From an uncultured Vicinamibacterales bacterium (lineage in GTDB: Bacteria > Acidobacteriota > Vicinamibacteria > Vicinamibacterales > UBA8438): a stretch of DNA of 64,000 nucleotides. The DNA lies in NCBI GenBank assembly GCA_958295905.1, contig OY282382.1, positions 5,576,910 to 5,640,909 on the forward strand. Reading direction: 5' to 3'. Within the stretch, counting starts at the first letter, position 1. Each line of letters opens with the position of its first letter. Positions 1 through 8,841 of this stretch are shown piece by piece. Below the pieces are notes generated by a model that saw only the letters and a program-made list of their open reading frames with translations, was not told where the DNA came from and searched no databases. Position numbers and translations under genes: made by a program.

Positions 1-2798
1 CCGGCGCGGACGGGATACGGGCGCTGCACGCCGAGGGCCTGGACGCCGAACGCGGGACGCCGCCCGCGGAGCCGCTGCTGGCCGATCTGCTGGCGCGGCC
101 GCAGGCCGACGGGCTGGCAACGCTGGTGCTGATCGACGAGGTGCTGATGTTCGCCCGCGGCAAGGTGGCGGTGGATGCGGCCTGGCGCGGCCGGCTGATC
201 GACTTCTTTCAGTACCTCTGCCAGGCGGCGACCAAGGTCGACCGCTGCGCCCTCGTGGCGTCGCTGCTGGCGTCCGACCCGGAAAAGAGCGATGACACCG
301 GCCGGTTGATCAGCGCGCAGATCGCCGAGATCTTCAATCGGCAGAAGGAGGAAGGGGTCCAGCCGGTCCAGAAGGAGGATGTGGCCGAAGTGCTGCGGCG
401 CCGTTTCTTCACGCCGGCGTCGATTGCCGACGCCGACGTCTTCCTGCCGCACGTCACGACCGCCGTGGCCAACCTCGCGTCGGTCGACGATGCCGTGCGG
501 AAGGACCGCAAGAACCAGGAGGGCCGGTTCGGCCGCGGGTACCCGTTCCATCCCGATCTGACCGATCTCTTCTATACGCGCTGGACGCAGCTCGACCGGT
601 TCCAGCGTACGCGCGGCATTCTGCGGACCTTCGCCATCGCCCTGCGGGACGCCGAGCGCTGGGACACGTCGCCCCTGGTCGGCCCGAGCGTGTTCCTGCC
701 GGCGCCCGGCCAGGCGGGCATCGCCGAGGCGGCGCGCGAACTGACCGGCATCGCCACGCGCGAGGCGACCGAGAGCCGCGGAAACGACTGGGCCGCCATC
801 CTGGAAGGCGAGCTCGCCAAGGCGCGGGCCGTTCAGGACGAGCAGCCCGGACTGAAGGGCCGCGAGCTGGAGCAGGCGGTGTGCACGGTGTTCCTGAGCT
901 CGCAGCCGATCGGCCAGAAGGCGCACACGACGGACCTGATCGGACTGGTCGGGGTGACACGGCCCGGCCGCATCGAGCTGGAGCAGGGGCTGCGGCGCTG
1001 GACCGATCTGTCGTGGTTCCTGGACGAGAACGAGTTCGGGAGCGGCTTGGCGGCGGACGGCGGCCCTTCCCCGCTGCCGAAGGCCTGGCGGCTCGGCAAC
1101 CGGCCCAACCTGAAACAGATGCACCACGATGCGTGCGCCAACCGGGTGACGGCGGAAACCGTCGAACTGAAACTGCTGAACGACGTCCGCGCCACGAAGA
1201 GCCTGACGCAGGGCACGAAGGCGTTCGGCGCGCGCGTGCACATGCTGCCGGAGCGGCCCCGCGACGTCGAGGACGACGGCGAGTTCCACTTCGCCATCCT
1301 GCCGCCCGCGGCCGTCTCCAACGCCGGCCGGCCCAGCCGCGCCGCGCGGCGCTTCATCGACGAGACGACCGCGCCGGATCGCCCCCGCGTCCGCCGCAAC
1401 GCCGTCGTGCTGGTCGCGCCGTCGACCGATGGTCTCGACGTGGTGCGCAAGCACGTCCGCGAATATCTCGGCTGGGAGGACGTGCGGGGTCAGCTCGGTA
1501 ATCAGCCGCAGGATCCGGTTCGCGAAGAGATGCTGGCGGCCTGGACGGAACAGGCCCGGCGGCGGATTCCCGAAGCCGTCCGGCAGGCGTGGACGATCGT
1601 CGTCACCGTGGACCCGCGGAACGAGGTCCACGCGTTCCGCGTGACGGTCGGCTCGGACCCGTTGTTCGCGACGGTCAAGGCCGACCGGCGCGCCCGCATC
1701 CAGGACACGGCGATCAACGCCGAGGCGCTGCTGCCGGGCGGACCTTACGACCTCTGGCGCGACGGCGAGCGTTCGCGCCGCGTGAAGGACCTCGCGGGCG
1801 CGTTCGCGGAGCACCCCGCCCTGCCCAAGATGCTCCGCACGAAGGAGATTCTCGACACCATCGACCGGGGGGTGCAGGACGGCCTGTTCGTGGCGTCGCT
1901 CGGCCGGCCGGACGGCTCGGTCAAGACCTGGTGGCGGACGGCGATTGACGAGGCGGCGCGCAAGGAACCGGCCCTGGAGGTCTTCCTGCCCGCAGCGGCA
2001 ACCCTGTCCGATCTCGATCCGGGCGTCCTGGCGCCCGACGTACTGCCGGGACTTTGGACCGGGGAGTCGGTCACCGCCGGCGCGGTGTTCGACTACTTCG
2101 CCGGTGGGAGAACGGCTCTGGTGCAGCGCGACGGCTACGAAGAACCGGTCGCCATCCCGGCCTGTCCGCCTGCCACCGTCGAAACAGCCATTGCCGGCGC
2201 CGTCGAGCGGGGCGTTCTCATGCTGCTGAACGGACCGGCCAGCTTCCAGGGCGAGCCGCTGCCCGCGGGCGTCCTGACCGCGGCGGCCACGCTGCGGGCG
2301 CCGATGGCGCCGATACCGGTGCAGCGCCTCATGTCGGACGCGGCGCCGGACGCCTGGAAATCGGGAGAGGCGACCCTGCTGGGGCTGTCCGTGGCGTTGG
2401 CCGGCCAGGAGCACCATCCCATTCCGTGGACGGTGTTGCGCCGGGCCGTCGGCGACGCCATCTCCTCCCGCTGGCTGGAGGTGACGCCGGAGACCGGCGA
2501 CTGGCCGTGCGAGCCGGCCGGCGCGGCGGCGCTGAGGCTGAGAGTGCCGGACGCGTTCGATCCGATATCCGTCTCGGAGAAGAAGGGTGTCTACACGTGT
2601 TCCGCTGCTCTGGAGCCTGCCGCCCTCCAGGACCTCGTCGACGCGCTCCCGGATATCGTCAGAACTGCCGCGGGCGTGCCGCTGGAGTTCCGGGTCGAAG
2701 TGACGCTGGGAGAGGGAAAGGACGTCGCCGCGGACACGGTCGAATCGCTCAACGGGCTGCTGAAGGACGTCAGCCCCGACCTCGGTCTGAAGCCGTGA
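1..2798 (+). CDS. DUF499 AAA+ ATPase of a defence island, 5' part missing
   Basis: The frame is open from the left window edge (first full codon at position 3), so only the C-terminal ~931 residues are visible. The visible part starts just before a Walker B strand, LVLIDEVLMFA, at about nt 123-155. A Walker A motif must lie upstream, outside the window. The sequence resembles DUF499-containing ATPases (COG1483-like). These normally sit next to a DUF1156 adenine methylase and a helicase in anti-phage islands. The role is therefore inferred to be an NTP-driven component of a methylation-linked defence system. The zincin at 2826 follows after 27 nt on the same strand. An internal GTG at 126 could be mistaken for the start, but it lies inside the conserved Walker B region. 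Confidence 0.8.
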   Translation, partial: GADGIRALHAEGLDAERGTPPAEPLLADLLARPQADGLATLVLIDEVLMFARGKVAVDAAWRGRLIDFFQYLCQAATKVDRCALVASLLASDPEKSDDTGRLISAQIAEIFNRQKEEGVQPVQKEDVAEVLRRRFFTPASIADADVFLPHVTTAVANLASVDDAVRKDRKNQEGRFGRGYPFHPDLTDLFYTRWTQLDRFQRTRGILRTFAIALRDAERWDTSPLVGPSVFLPAPGQAGIAEAARELTGIATREATESRGNDWAAILEGELAKARAVQDEQPGLKGRELEQAVCTVFLSSQPIGQKAHTTDLIGLVGVTRPGRIELEQGLRRWTDLSWFLDENEFGSGLAADGGPSPLPKAWRLGNRPNLKQMHHDACANRVTAETVELKLLNDVRATKSLTQGTKAFGARVHMLPERPRDVEDDGEFHFAILPPAAVSNAGRPSRAARRFIDETTAPDRPRVRRNAVVLVAPSTDGLDVVRKHVREYLGWEDVRGQLGNQPQDPVREEMLAAWTEQARRRIPEAVRQAWTIVVTVDPRNEVHAFRVTVGSDPLFATVKADRRARIQDTAINAEALLPGGPYDLWRDGERSRRVKDLAGAFAEHPALPKMLRTKEILDTIDRGVQDGLFVASLGRPDGSVKTWWRTAIDEAARKEPALEVFLPAAATLSDLDPGVLAPDVLPGLWTGESVTAGAVFDYFAGGRTALVQRDGYEEPVAIPACPPATVETAIAGAVERGVLMLLNGPASFQGEPLPAGVLTAAATLRAPMAPIPVQRLMSDAAPDAWKSGEATLLGLSVALAGQEHHPIPWTVLRRAVGDAISSRWLEVTPETGDWPCEPAGAAALRLRVPDAFDPISVSEKKGVYTCSAALEPAALQDLVDALPDIVRTAAGVPLEFRVEVTLGEGKDVAADTVESLNGLLKDVSPDLGLKP

Positions 2799-2825
2799 GC
2801 GCACCCCGATCTGCCACCCTCCGGC

Positions 2826-3236
2826 ATGATCCGGAAGCGGTTCGAGCGGCTGGTGGCGCGGGCGCTGGGCGGCATTCCGGAGTTCTTCCGCTCCGAGATG
2901 GACAACGTCGGCGTGGTGGTGGAGGACCAGCCGTCGGCCGAGCTTCTGGAGGAGATGGGCATTGAGCCGCCCGACACGCTGTACGGCCTGTACCAGGGCA
3001 CGCCGCTGCCGGAGCGGGAGTGGAACTACGGGAACACGCTGCCCGACCGCATCACGATCTACCAGCAGCCGATCGTCGAGGACAGCGAGGACGACGACGA
3101 CATCGTCGATTGCATCGCCGAAACCGTCATCCACGAGTTCGGCCACCACTTCGGCCTGAGCGAGGAAGAGATCGAAGAGATCGAAGAGATCGAGACCCGC
3201 TACTGGCGCGGCGAAACCGGCGCGGACAGCGCATAA
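2826..3236 (+). CDS. Small zincin-type metallopeptidase (HExxH)
   Basis: A 136-residue cytoplasmic protein with HEFGHHFG at residues 103-110, the HExxH zinc site of the short 'metallopeptidase family protein' group (Pfam Zincin_1 type). An acidic stretch (residues ~85-92) precedes the zinc helix, and a glutamate-rich helix follows it and may supply the third ligand. There is no signal peptide. It begins 27 nt after the DUF499 gene on the same strand and is likely co-transcribed with it. Whether it takes part in defence or is a passenger cannot be told. The family is also common outside defence loci, and its substrates are unknown. Confidence 0.8.
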   Translation: MIRKRFERLVARALGGIPEFFRSEMDNVGVVVEDQPSAELLEEMGIEPPDTLYGLYQGTPLPEREWNYGNTLPDRITIYQQPIVEDSEDDDDIVDCIAETVIHEFGHHFGLSEEEIEEIEEIETRYWRGETGADSA

Positions 3237-3265
3237 CCGCGCGGCGCCGGTTCAGGCGCCGCCGT

Positions 3266-4315
3266 TCACGACAGCAGGCTGTCCATCTCCTCTACGAACG
3301 TCCGGGTGTCCAGGAAGTAGTTGGGGTACGCCCGGCGCAGCGACTCCAGCGAATCCGAAGAGACGAGCACGGTTTCTCCTCCGGTGACGGCGAGCGATTT
3401 CTCTTCCTGCAGATAGTCGCGCGTGGCATCCGCCAGCGCCCAGTCACGGTAGGCCCTGATCGTGAGCACCCCCCGTGCTGGCTGGAGCGCGAGGAGAAAA
3501 TAGCGGTGTCCGCGCAATTCCTTCTGCCGTTCCGTAACCTGCAAGGCTGCGCCGTACGCCTGGAGCTTTTCCTTGACCTGCAAGCGCCGCGCGGCTGCGC
3601 GGGTCGCCGCAAGGAGGGCCTCCGGGGTGTCCGGCACGTTGGAGGTGACCGGCAGCCCTTCGACACGTGCGAATCCGGAACCGACGAATTCGAAGAACCG
3701 CAGCCAGTCCCGGCGCCCTTCGCTGCTCTTCAGCGATTGTCCGAGGAACGTGCCCACGGTCTCGACCGCGGTCGCCCAGGCGTGCTGGCGCCGGGTGCGA
3801 AGTTGCAGCTCGATCTGCAGGCCGCGGTACTGCGGCTTCTTGTCGCTACGGTAGCGGTAGACGAGGTGTATGCCGCGATACCCCGACGCCTTCGGTTCCC
3901 TTGCGTAGTCCTTCTGGCCGGCCAGTTCGTGCTTCGCTCTGCTGCGCCGATATGCCTCCCGCAACTCGTCTACGTCGTCGATGCAGGGCAAGACAGCGCG
4001 TGCGCCGCCGACGTCCTGCATGCGCGACAGCTTCATGGACGGGAACCGCCGCAGCTTGCCGATAATGGAAGGGACGCGCTTGAGGCGCTGCGCGACGATT
4101 GGATGCTCGCAAACGGATGATGCGCGCTTCCGGAGCGCCATCTGGAACGTGTTCAGCGGAAAGCTGTGCGACGAGCGCCAGTTGTTGATCACGTCGAGCG
4201 CCTGTCCGACGGCGAGCACATCCGGGGCTACGCCGTTCCGGACGAGGAGACCGCCGGCGCGGTCCACTTCGCCGCGTGTGCAGGACGGCGCTATCCACTT
4301 GCTGCTCGACATCAT
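3266..4315 (-). CDS. Stand-alone RelA/SpoT-domain nucleotide synthetase (toxSAS/CapRel-like candidate)
   Basis: About 349 residues. A RelA/SpoT synthetase domain lies at roughly residues 75-195. Visible signatures are RMQDVGGARAVL (~100-110), EPKASGYRGIHLVYRY (~141-156) and the substrate-side QLRTRRQHAWA (~171-181). There is no HD hydrolase domain upstream and no TGS/ACT regulatory tail. The last ~150 residues are of unknown type. Proteins of this layout either make (p)ppGpp-type alarmones or, in toxSAS/CapRel anti-phage systems, modify ATP or tRNA. Its place beside DUF499 and a zincin, convergent to them, favours a defence role, but this is inference. The start region reads TTG-ATG-ATG; the first ATG is used here. 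There is no clear ribosome binding site. Confidence 0.75.
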   Translation of the reverse strand: MMSSSKWIAPSCTRGEVDRAGGLLVRNGVAPDVLAVGQALDVINNWRSSHSFPLNTFQMALRKRASSVCEHPIVAQRLKRVPSIIGKLRRFPSMKLSRMQDVGGARAVLPCIDDVDELREAYRRSRAKHELAGQKDYAREPKASGYRGIHLVYRYRSDKKPQYRGLQIELQLRTRRQHAWATAVETVGTFLGQSLKSSEGRRDWLRFFEFVGSGFARVEGLPVTSNVPDTPEALLAATRAAARRLQVKEKLQAYGAALQVTERQKELRGHRYFLLALQPARGVLTIRAYRDWALADATRDYLQEEKSLAVTGGETVLVSSDSLESLRRAYPNYFLDTRTFVEEMDSLLS

Positions 4316-4364
4316 CAAGGCCCTGCAACTGTAGCAACATCCGGCGGTCGCGCCGCGCCTGCCC

Positions 4365-4982
4365 TCAAAACCCGATCACCAGCGCGGTGCGGAAGATCGC
4401 GTCGAGGCGGTTGCGGCGGACCTAGCCGGAACCCAGCGTGATCGTCGCGCCGCCGTCCGCCAGGGTCTCGAACAGCTCGTCGCCGCTGCCGGGCATGCCG
4501 TCCGGGTCGAGCACGGCGGCGCGGGCGATGACGGCGACATCCTCCGGCGCCGGGTCGCTCTCGTACAGGAGCTGCAGGCCGACGCGGAGCGCCAGGCGCC
4601 GGCTCAACGAGACGCTCACCGCGCTCCGCGCATTCACCGAGTAGTCGGACAGCGCGGTCAGATTGGCGTTGGCCGTGAACAAGCCGTCGTGGACGACCGT
4701 GGCGCTGAGCCGGCTGCGATAGTCGAGGCCGACCCGCGCGCCGGCGAAGTGGGCGTCCTTCCGCGGATCCGCCGTCTCCTCGACGGCCGGGGTGAACCAC
4801 CGCAGGTCGTACTCCCCGCCGTCGCGCCGCGCCAGGAACGCCGTTTCCGACAGGTTCATCCCGCGGGCGACGCGCTGCATCCACGCCGGGTCCGCCCCCC
4901 GGGGCAGGACGCAGACGGCGGCCGGATTCCCGCGGAACGCCTCGCTGGTGAAGGCGTCGACCTGGACGATCCTCACGCTCAC
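4365..4982 (-). pseudogene. Chimeric pseudogene: PhzF N-terminus fused to a DUF481 C-terminus, with an in-frame amber stop
   Basis: Residues 1 to ~69 are a typical start of a PhzF-family isomerase ([37 protein letters not shown]). They stop exactly where the conserved 'VDLCGHAT' block should follow. From about nt 4775 downward the same frame continues as the last part of a DUF481 (YdiY-like) outer-membrane beta-barrel protein (LSDYSVNARSAVSVSLSRRLALRVGLQLLYESDP). It ends in ELFETLADGGATITLGSG followed by TAG at 4422-4424. The frame after the amber codon still reads VRRNRLDAIFRTALVIGF and a TGA at 4365-4367, the expected DUF481 terminus. The locus looks like a deletion that joined two genes and later gained a nonsense mutation. 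A functional product is unlikely. Confidence 0.8.
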
Positions 4983-5079
4983 GCCGCCACCTCCGTCTCC
5001 ATGCTCACCGTGCCGGCGGCCCGGGCGGGGGCACGAAATGCCGCCGTCCGGGTCTTGCCGTCGGCGGGCCGCCGGGCTC

Positions 5080-6681
5080 TCACCCCGCCGCGTCCTCGAG
5101 CACGAACTCCGCCCCCTTCTCGGCGATCATCACGGTGGGGGCGTTGGTGTTGCCCGACGTGATGCGGGGCATGACCGACGCGTCGATCACCCGCAGGCCC
5201 GCGACGCCGCGCACCGCGAGCCGGTCGTCGACGACGGCGAGGGGGTCGCTCCCCATCCGGCACGTGCCGACGGGATGGAAGATCGTCGTGCCGAGGTCCC
5301 GGGCGGCGCCGGCCAGCGCCTCGTCGCTCTCGACGTCGGGGCCGGGCTTCCACTCCTGCGGCTCGAACCGGGCCAGGGCCTGCGCGGCCATGATGCGGCG
5401 GGTGAACCGCAGGCCGGCCAATGCGACCCGCCGGTCTTCGTCGGTGGACAGATAGTTCAGGGTGATGGCCGGCGCGCGCAGGGGATCGGCATCCTTGATG
5501 CGGACGTGTCCGCGGCTGGTCGGCTGCAGGTTGGCGACCGACGGCGTGATCGCGTTGAACCGGTGCAGGGGGTCGCCGAACTTGTCGAGCGACAGCGGCT
5601 GCACGTGCCACTCCATGTTCGCCGACGCGCGGGATGGATCGCTGCGGGCGAAGGCGCCGAGCTGCGACGGGGGCATCGTCAGGGGGCCGGTCTTGAACAG
5701 CAGGTACTCGATCCCCATCGCCGCCTTGCCGAACAGCGAGTTCACCCGCTGGTTCAGGGTGACGGTGTTCTTCACCTTGTAGATGGTGCGGATCTGCAGG
5801 TGGTCGTGCAGATTCCCGCCGACCCCGGCGAGGTCGTGGACGACCTCGATGCCGTGCGCCTGCAGCAGGGGGCCGGGACCGACGCCCGACAATTGCAGGA
5901 TCTGCGGCGAGCCGACGGCCCCTGCGGCCAGGATCACTTCGCGCCGCGCCTCGATCCGCTCGCCCGTCCCCACCAGCTCGACCCCGGTCGCGCGGGGGCC
6001 GGCGTCGCCCGCCTCGACCGCGATGCGCCGGACCTGCGCCCCGGTCCGGACGGTCAGGTTCCCCCGATGCAGGACCGGGCGCAGGAACGCCTTGGTGCCG
6101 CTCCAGCGCCGGCCGCCGCGCTGGTTCATCTGGAAGTAGGCGTTGCCGAAGTTGTCGCCCCGGTTGAACTCGGCGATCTTGGGAATGCCGCACTCCTCGG
6201 CCGCGTCGCGCCACGCGTCGAGAATCTCCCAGCTCACCCGGCGCTCCTCGACCCGCATCTCCCCGCCGACCCCGTGGCACTCGTCAGCGCCGTGCTGGTA
6301 GTCCTCCGACCGCTTGAACACCGGCAGCACGTCGTCCCAGCCCCAGCCGCGGTTGCCGAGGGACGCCCAGTGGTCGTAGTCGCTCCTCTGCCCCCGCATG
6401 TAGATCATCGCGTTGATCGAGGAGCAGCCGCCGAGGACCCGGCCGCGGGCGTACAGAATGGTCCGGCCGTTGAGCCCGGGGTCGGGCTCGATCCGGTAGC
6501 ACCAGTCGGTGCGGGGGTTGCCGATGGTGTAGAGGTAGCCGACGGGAATGTCGATCCAGAAGTAGTCATCCCGGCCGCCCGCCTCGAGCAGCAGCACGCT
6601 GGCGCCGGGGTCGGCCGACAGCCGGTTGGCGAGCACGCAGCCGGCGGTGCCCGCCCCGACGATGACGTAGTCGTGAGTCAC
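5080..6681 (-). CDS. GMC-family FAD-dependent oxidoreductase (choline/alcohol dehydrogenase type)
   Basis: 533 residues, the normal length for bacterial GMC oxidoreductases. An N-terminal FAD-binding [13 protein letters not shown] (residues ~9-21) is followed by the GMC signature [19 protein letters not shown] (~79-98) and the second signature [15 protein letters not shown]. The C-terminal catalytic region has HPVGTCRMG and [17 protein letters not shown], supplying the His/Asn pair. It likely oxidises an alcohol in the cytoplasm; the substrate cannot be named. The BetA-like fold alone does not prove choline. A TAGGAT hexamer ends 6 nt before the GTG start, so the mRNA may be leaderless. The chimeric pseudogene lies ~100 nt downstream on the same strand. 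Confidence 0.92.
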   Translation of the reverse strand: MTHDYVIVGAGTAGCVLANRLSADPGASVLLLEAGGRDDYFWIDIPVGYLYTIGNPRTDWCYRIEPDPGLNGRTILYARGRVLGGCSSINAMIYMRGQRSDYDHWASLGNRGWGWDDVLPVFKRSEDYQHGADECHGVGGEMRVEERRVSWEILDAWRDAAEECGIPKIAEFNRGDNFGNAYFQMNQRGGRRWSGTKAFLRPVLHRGNLTVRTGAQVRRIAVEAGDAGPRATGVELVGTGERIEARREVILAAGAVGSPQILQLSGVGPGPLLQAHGIEVVHDLAGVGGNLHDHLQIRTIYKVKNTVTLNQRVNSLFGKAAMGIEYLLFKTGPLTMPPSQLGAFARSDPSRASANMEWHVQPLSLDKFGDPLHRFNAITPSVANLQPTSRGHVRIKDADPLRAPAITLNYLSTDEDRRVALAGLRFTRRIMAAQALARFEPQEWKPGPDVESDEALAGAARDLGTTIFHPVGTCRMGSDPLAVVDDRLAVRGVAGLRVIDASVMPRITSGNTNAPTVMIAEKGAEFVLEDAAG

Positions 6682-6687
6682 GCGGCG

Positions 6688-6693
6688 ATCCTA
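6688..6693 (-). promoter_or_regulatory. -10-like element TAGGAT, leaderless start of the GMC gene
   Basis: On the minus strand TAGGAT is followed by 6 nt (CGCCGC) and then the GTG start at 6681, so transcription would begin at or next to the start codon. No Shine-Dalgarno sequence fits in the gap. The same spacing recurs before several other genes in this window. Confidence 0.5.
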
Positions 6694-6825
6694 CACGAGC
6701 GGATCGGAGACGCAACGCCGGCAAGGACCGGCGACGCCGGCGGCGGGGAGTCGGGGCGGCGGACGGACGGGGGACCCGCGTCGTGGCTCCCCCGTCCGAT
6801 CCGATGCCGGCGCGCGACGGGCGCG

Positions 6826-7806
6826 TTACTGCTGGGCGGCCTCCGCGTCCTCCGCCCGGCCCGCCCGCAGGCTGTTCTCGAGCCCGTAGTTGCCCTCGTG
6901 GCAGGCGTACTCGAAGAGCTGATAGGTGTTGTCCCGGTTCAGCGGCATGGCCACCGTCCAAGGCGAGGTGAACACGTTGTTGTCGTCGACGGTCACCTCG
7001 TAGCTGATGGTGTCGTCGTCGTGCCTCGTGAACCTTTCGACCACCGTCAGGTTCTCGCTCTGGGGAATGCCCCGCACGCCGCGGGTCGCGATGTTGGTGC
7101 CGATGGTGCCCTGGTCGTTGTAGTTGGTGGTCTCGACGACCAGGGTGTTCCCCTCCCAGCGCCCGCGCGCATCCCCGTTCCACTGGCGAATGCCGGCGGG
7201 CAGGTGCGGCGCGCCGCCCACCGGGATGATGCGGGCCTCGTGAATCATCTCGTAGAAGAGCACCACGTAGCCTGGGATCTGCAGGATCTGGTAGCCCGCC
7301 CCGTAGCCCGGCGGGAAGATGCCCCCCGGCACCCCGCGTGTGATGCACCGCTCCCAGGGGGTGTGGTTCAGCCAGGAGTCGGTCAGGTGAATCAGGTTGT
7401 GGTCGCGGACGGCCCGGGCTTCGTCCCGGACCGGCAACCGGCCGTTGGGCGGATCGACGATCATCGACCGGCGCCGCGGGTTGCGCAGGGCGTCGCCGGG
7501 GCCGTCGCCCCACGGGCCCTGCGGGGGCCGCGACCGCTGCTCGACGGACTGGGGCATCGCCGGCGTCCGCGGCGGCTGGTTGCTGCCGGGGAACCACGCG
7601 GCCAGCGGGGCCAGCCGGTCGATGTCCGCCTCGTCGGGGGCTTCGAACGGGGTCGGGTCGAAGTTGGTCCAGACGCCCTGGATGTCCGGCTGGCCGTCCG
7701 GCGTCCGCGGACCCGTGTAGTGCTGCGCCCCCGCCGGCGCGGCGCTCAGGGCGACGATGCCGGCCAGCGCCGCCGCGGCGCAGGCGGTGCGACGTTCCGT
7801 GCTCAT
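6826..7806 (-). CDS. Secreted acidobacterial protein of unknown function (PDGQPDIQGVW family)
   Basis: 326 residues with a Sec signal peptide (MSTERRTACAAAALAGIVAL...AGAQ) and a mature start HYTGPRTPDGQPDIQGVWTN. I do not know a named function. Recurrent motifs are MIVDPPNGRLP, ERCITRG, VLFYEMIHEARIIPV, RWEGNTLVVETTNYND, LTVVERFTRHDDDTISYEVTVDD and FEYACHEGNYGLEN. The gene at 34887-35885 is a paralogue with the same motif order. The ATG at 7806 is chosen because GGAAGGAG lies just upstream and the signal peptide starts there; a longer frame adds an arginine-rich, non-coding-looking extension. A TACCAT hexamer ~60 nt upstream could be the promoter. The mature protein is probably periplasmic and acts on an unknown substrate. 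Confidence 0.85.
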   Translation of the reverse strand: MSTERRTACAAAALAGIVALSAAPAGAQHYTGPRTPDGQPDIQGVWTNFDPTPFEAPDEADIDRLAPLAAWFPGSNQPPRTPAMPQSVEQRSRPPQGPWGDGPGDALRNPRRRSMIVDPPNGRLPVRDEARAVRDHNLIHLTDSWLNHTPWERCITRGVPGGIFPPGYGAGYQILQIPGYVVLFYEMIHEARIIPVGGAPHLPAGIRQWNGDARGRWEGNTLVVETTNYNDQGTIGTNIATRGVRGIPQSENLTVVERFTRHDDDTISYEVTVDDNNVFTSPWTVAMPLNRDNTYQLFEYACHEGNYGLENSLRAGRAEDAEAAQQ

Positions 7807-7920
7807 CTGCAGAACTCTCCTTCCATCGGCCACGCGGGCTCGCCGAACGTGCCGACCCCCCCTATGGTACGCACTCCGCCCCCGAGAGCCAACCGGCGAC
7901 GAACCCGCCACCCGGCGTGC

Positions 7921-7926
7921 TAGACT
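7921..7926 (+). promoter_or_regulatory. -10-like TAGACT before vapBC
   Basis: TAGACT lies 44 nt before the ATG of the antitoxin gene, in the only intergenic gap before the pair. A GAAGGCAG ribosome-binding-like sequence precedes that ATG. This is the most likely promoter for the toxin-antitoxin operon, but no -35 box is evident. Confidence 0.35.
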
Positions 7927-7970
7927 TGTATTACGATTCCGGGATCGATAGCTCGGCCGAAGGCAGCCCT

Positions 7971-8180
7971 ATGGACCAAGTGAAGATTTCCCCCAAGTTC
8001 CAGGTGGTCATACCCAAGGCGGTGCGCGAGTCTCTGGGCCTTGTGGCCGGCCAGCGACTCCAGGTCGTTCAATACGGCGACCGAATCGAGCTGGTTCCGG
8101 TGCGCGACATCGGCGGGATGCGGGGCTGGCTCGCCGGCATTGATACGCAAGTCGACCGCGAGCCGGATCGCCCTCTGTGA
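7971..8180 (+). CDS. vapB: AbrB/MazE-type antitoxin (VapB)
   Basis: 69 residues. The N-terminal ~45 residues form a SpoVT/AbrB swapped-hairpin DNA-binding domain (KISPKFQVVIPKAVRESLGL, GQRLQVVQYGDRIELVPV). The short C-terminal tail would bind and inhibit the PIN-domain toxin encoded 9 nt downstream. AbrB-type antitoxins usually repress their own operon. ATG 7971 fits the domain start and has GAAGGCAG upstream. A GTG farther up (7917) would overlap the putative promoter and adds no conserved sequence. Confidence 0.88.
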   Translation: MDQVKISPKFQVVIPKAVRESLGLVAGQRLQVVQYGDRIELVPVRDIGGMRGWLAGIDTQVDREPDRPL

Positions 8181-8189
8181 GCCCGGCCG

Positions 8190-8579
8190 ATGGACGGGTT
8201 GCATCTGGTCGATTCGTCCGGCTGGCTGGAGTACTTCGCCGATGGTCCCAATGCGCGCCATTTCGGGGCGGCGCTCGCCGATCCGAACCGGCTCCTCGTT
8301 CCGACGATCAGTCTCTACGAGGTCTTCCGGGTCGTCCTCCGCCAACGGGGGGAAGACGATGCGATCCGAGCGGCCGCGTTGATGCACCAAGGAAGGCAGA
8401 TCCCGCTGTCCCCGGCCCTGGCGCTGGACGCGGCCCGGCTCGCGCACGAGCGCAGCCTCGCCATGGCGGACGCGATCATCCTCGCGACCGCACGAGCCAA
8501 CCGTGCGACGCTGTGGACCCAGGACGCCGACTTCAAGGACGTCTCCGGCGTGCGCTACTACGCGAAGGCGGCGGGCTGA
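8190..8579 (+). CDS. vapC: PIN-domain ribonuclease toxin (VapC)
   Basis: 129 residues, the usual VapC length. The first acidic residue is in HLVDSSGWLEYF (residues 5-16). The central TISLYEVFRVVLRQRGED supplies the conserved Glu. The C-terminal ALAMADAIILATARANRATLWTQDADF holds the DA..(x)..D cluster. Together these are the Mg-binding acids of a PIN nuclease. VapC toxins cleave tRNA or rRNA when their antitoxin is degraded. The gene follows vapB by 9 nt in one operon. Confidence 0.9.
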   Translation: MDGLHLVDSSGWLEYFADGPNARHFGAALADPNRLLVPTISLYEVFRVVLRQRGEDDAIRAAALMHQGRQIPLSPALALDAARLAHERSLAMADAIILATARANRATLWTQDADFKDVSGVRYYAKAAG

Positions 8580-8841
8580 AGCCCGGTGGCCCGCGCCGCT
8601 AAACGGCACGGACCGGTGGGCCGTAATACACTCCACGGGTCGGTAGTCCGCCTCAGCGCAATCCAGGGTCGGCGACCATCGCGTGCCTGGCCGCCGTGGC
8701 CGCACGGTGCGAATCAGGCCCAGTGATGCGCGGCCGATAATGCCGGGAGCGGCCGCGGACCCGGACCGGCCCGCGCGCGGTTCCGCCCTCCGACAGGCCC
8801 CGGACCAGGACGCCCTGGCCGGCGGCGGGAGAACACGATTC

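Noticed and set aside
4792..7923. Long plus-strand open frame opposite the GMC and secreted-protein genes
   Set aside because: A G+C-rich antisense shadow; the minus-strand genes have complete FAD and signal-peptide features.
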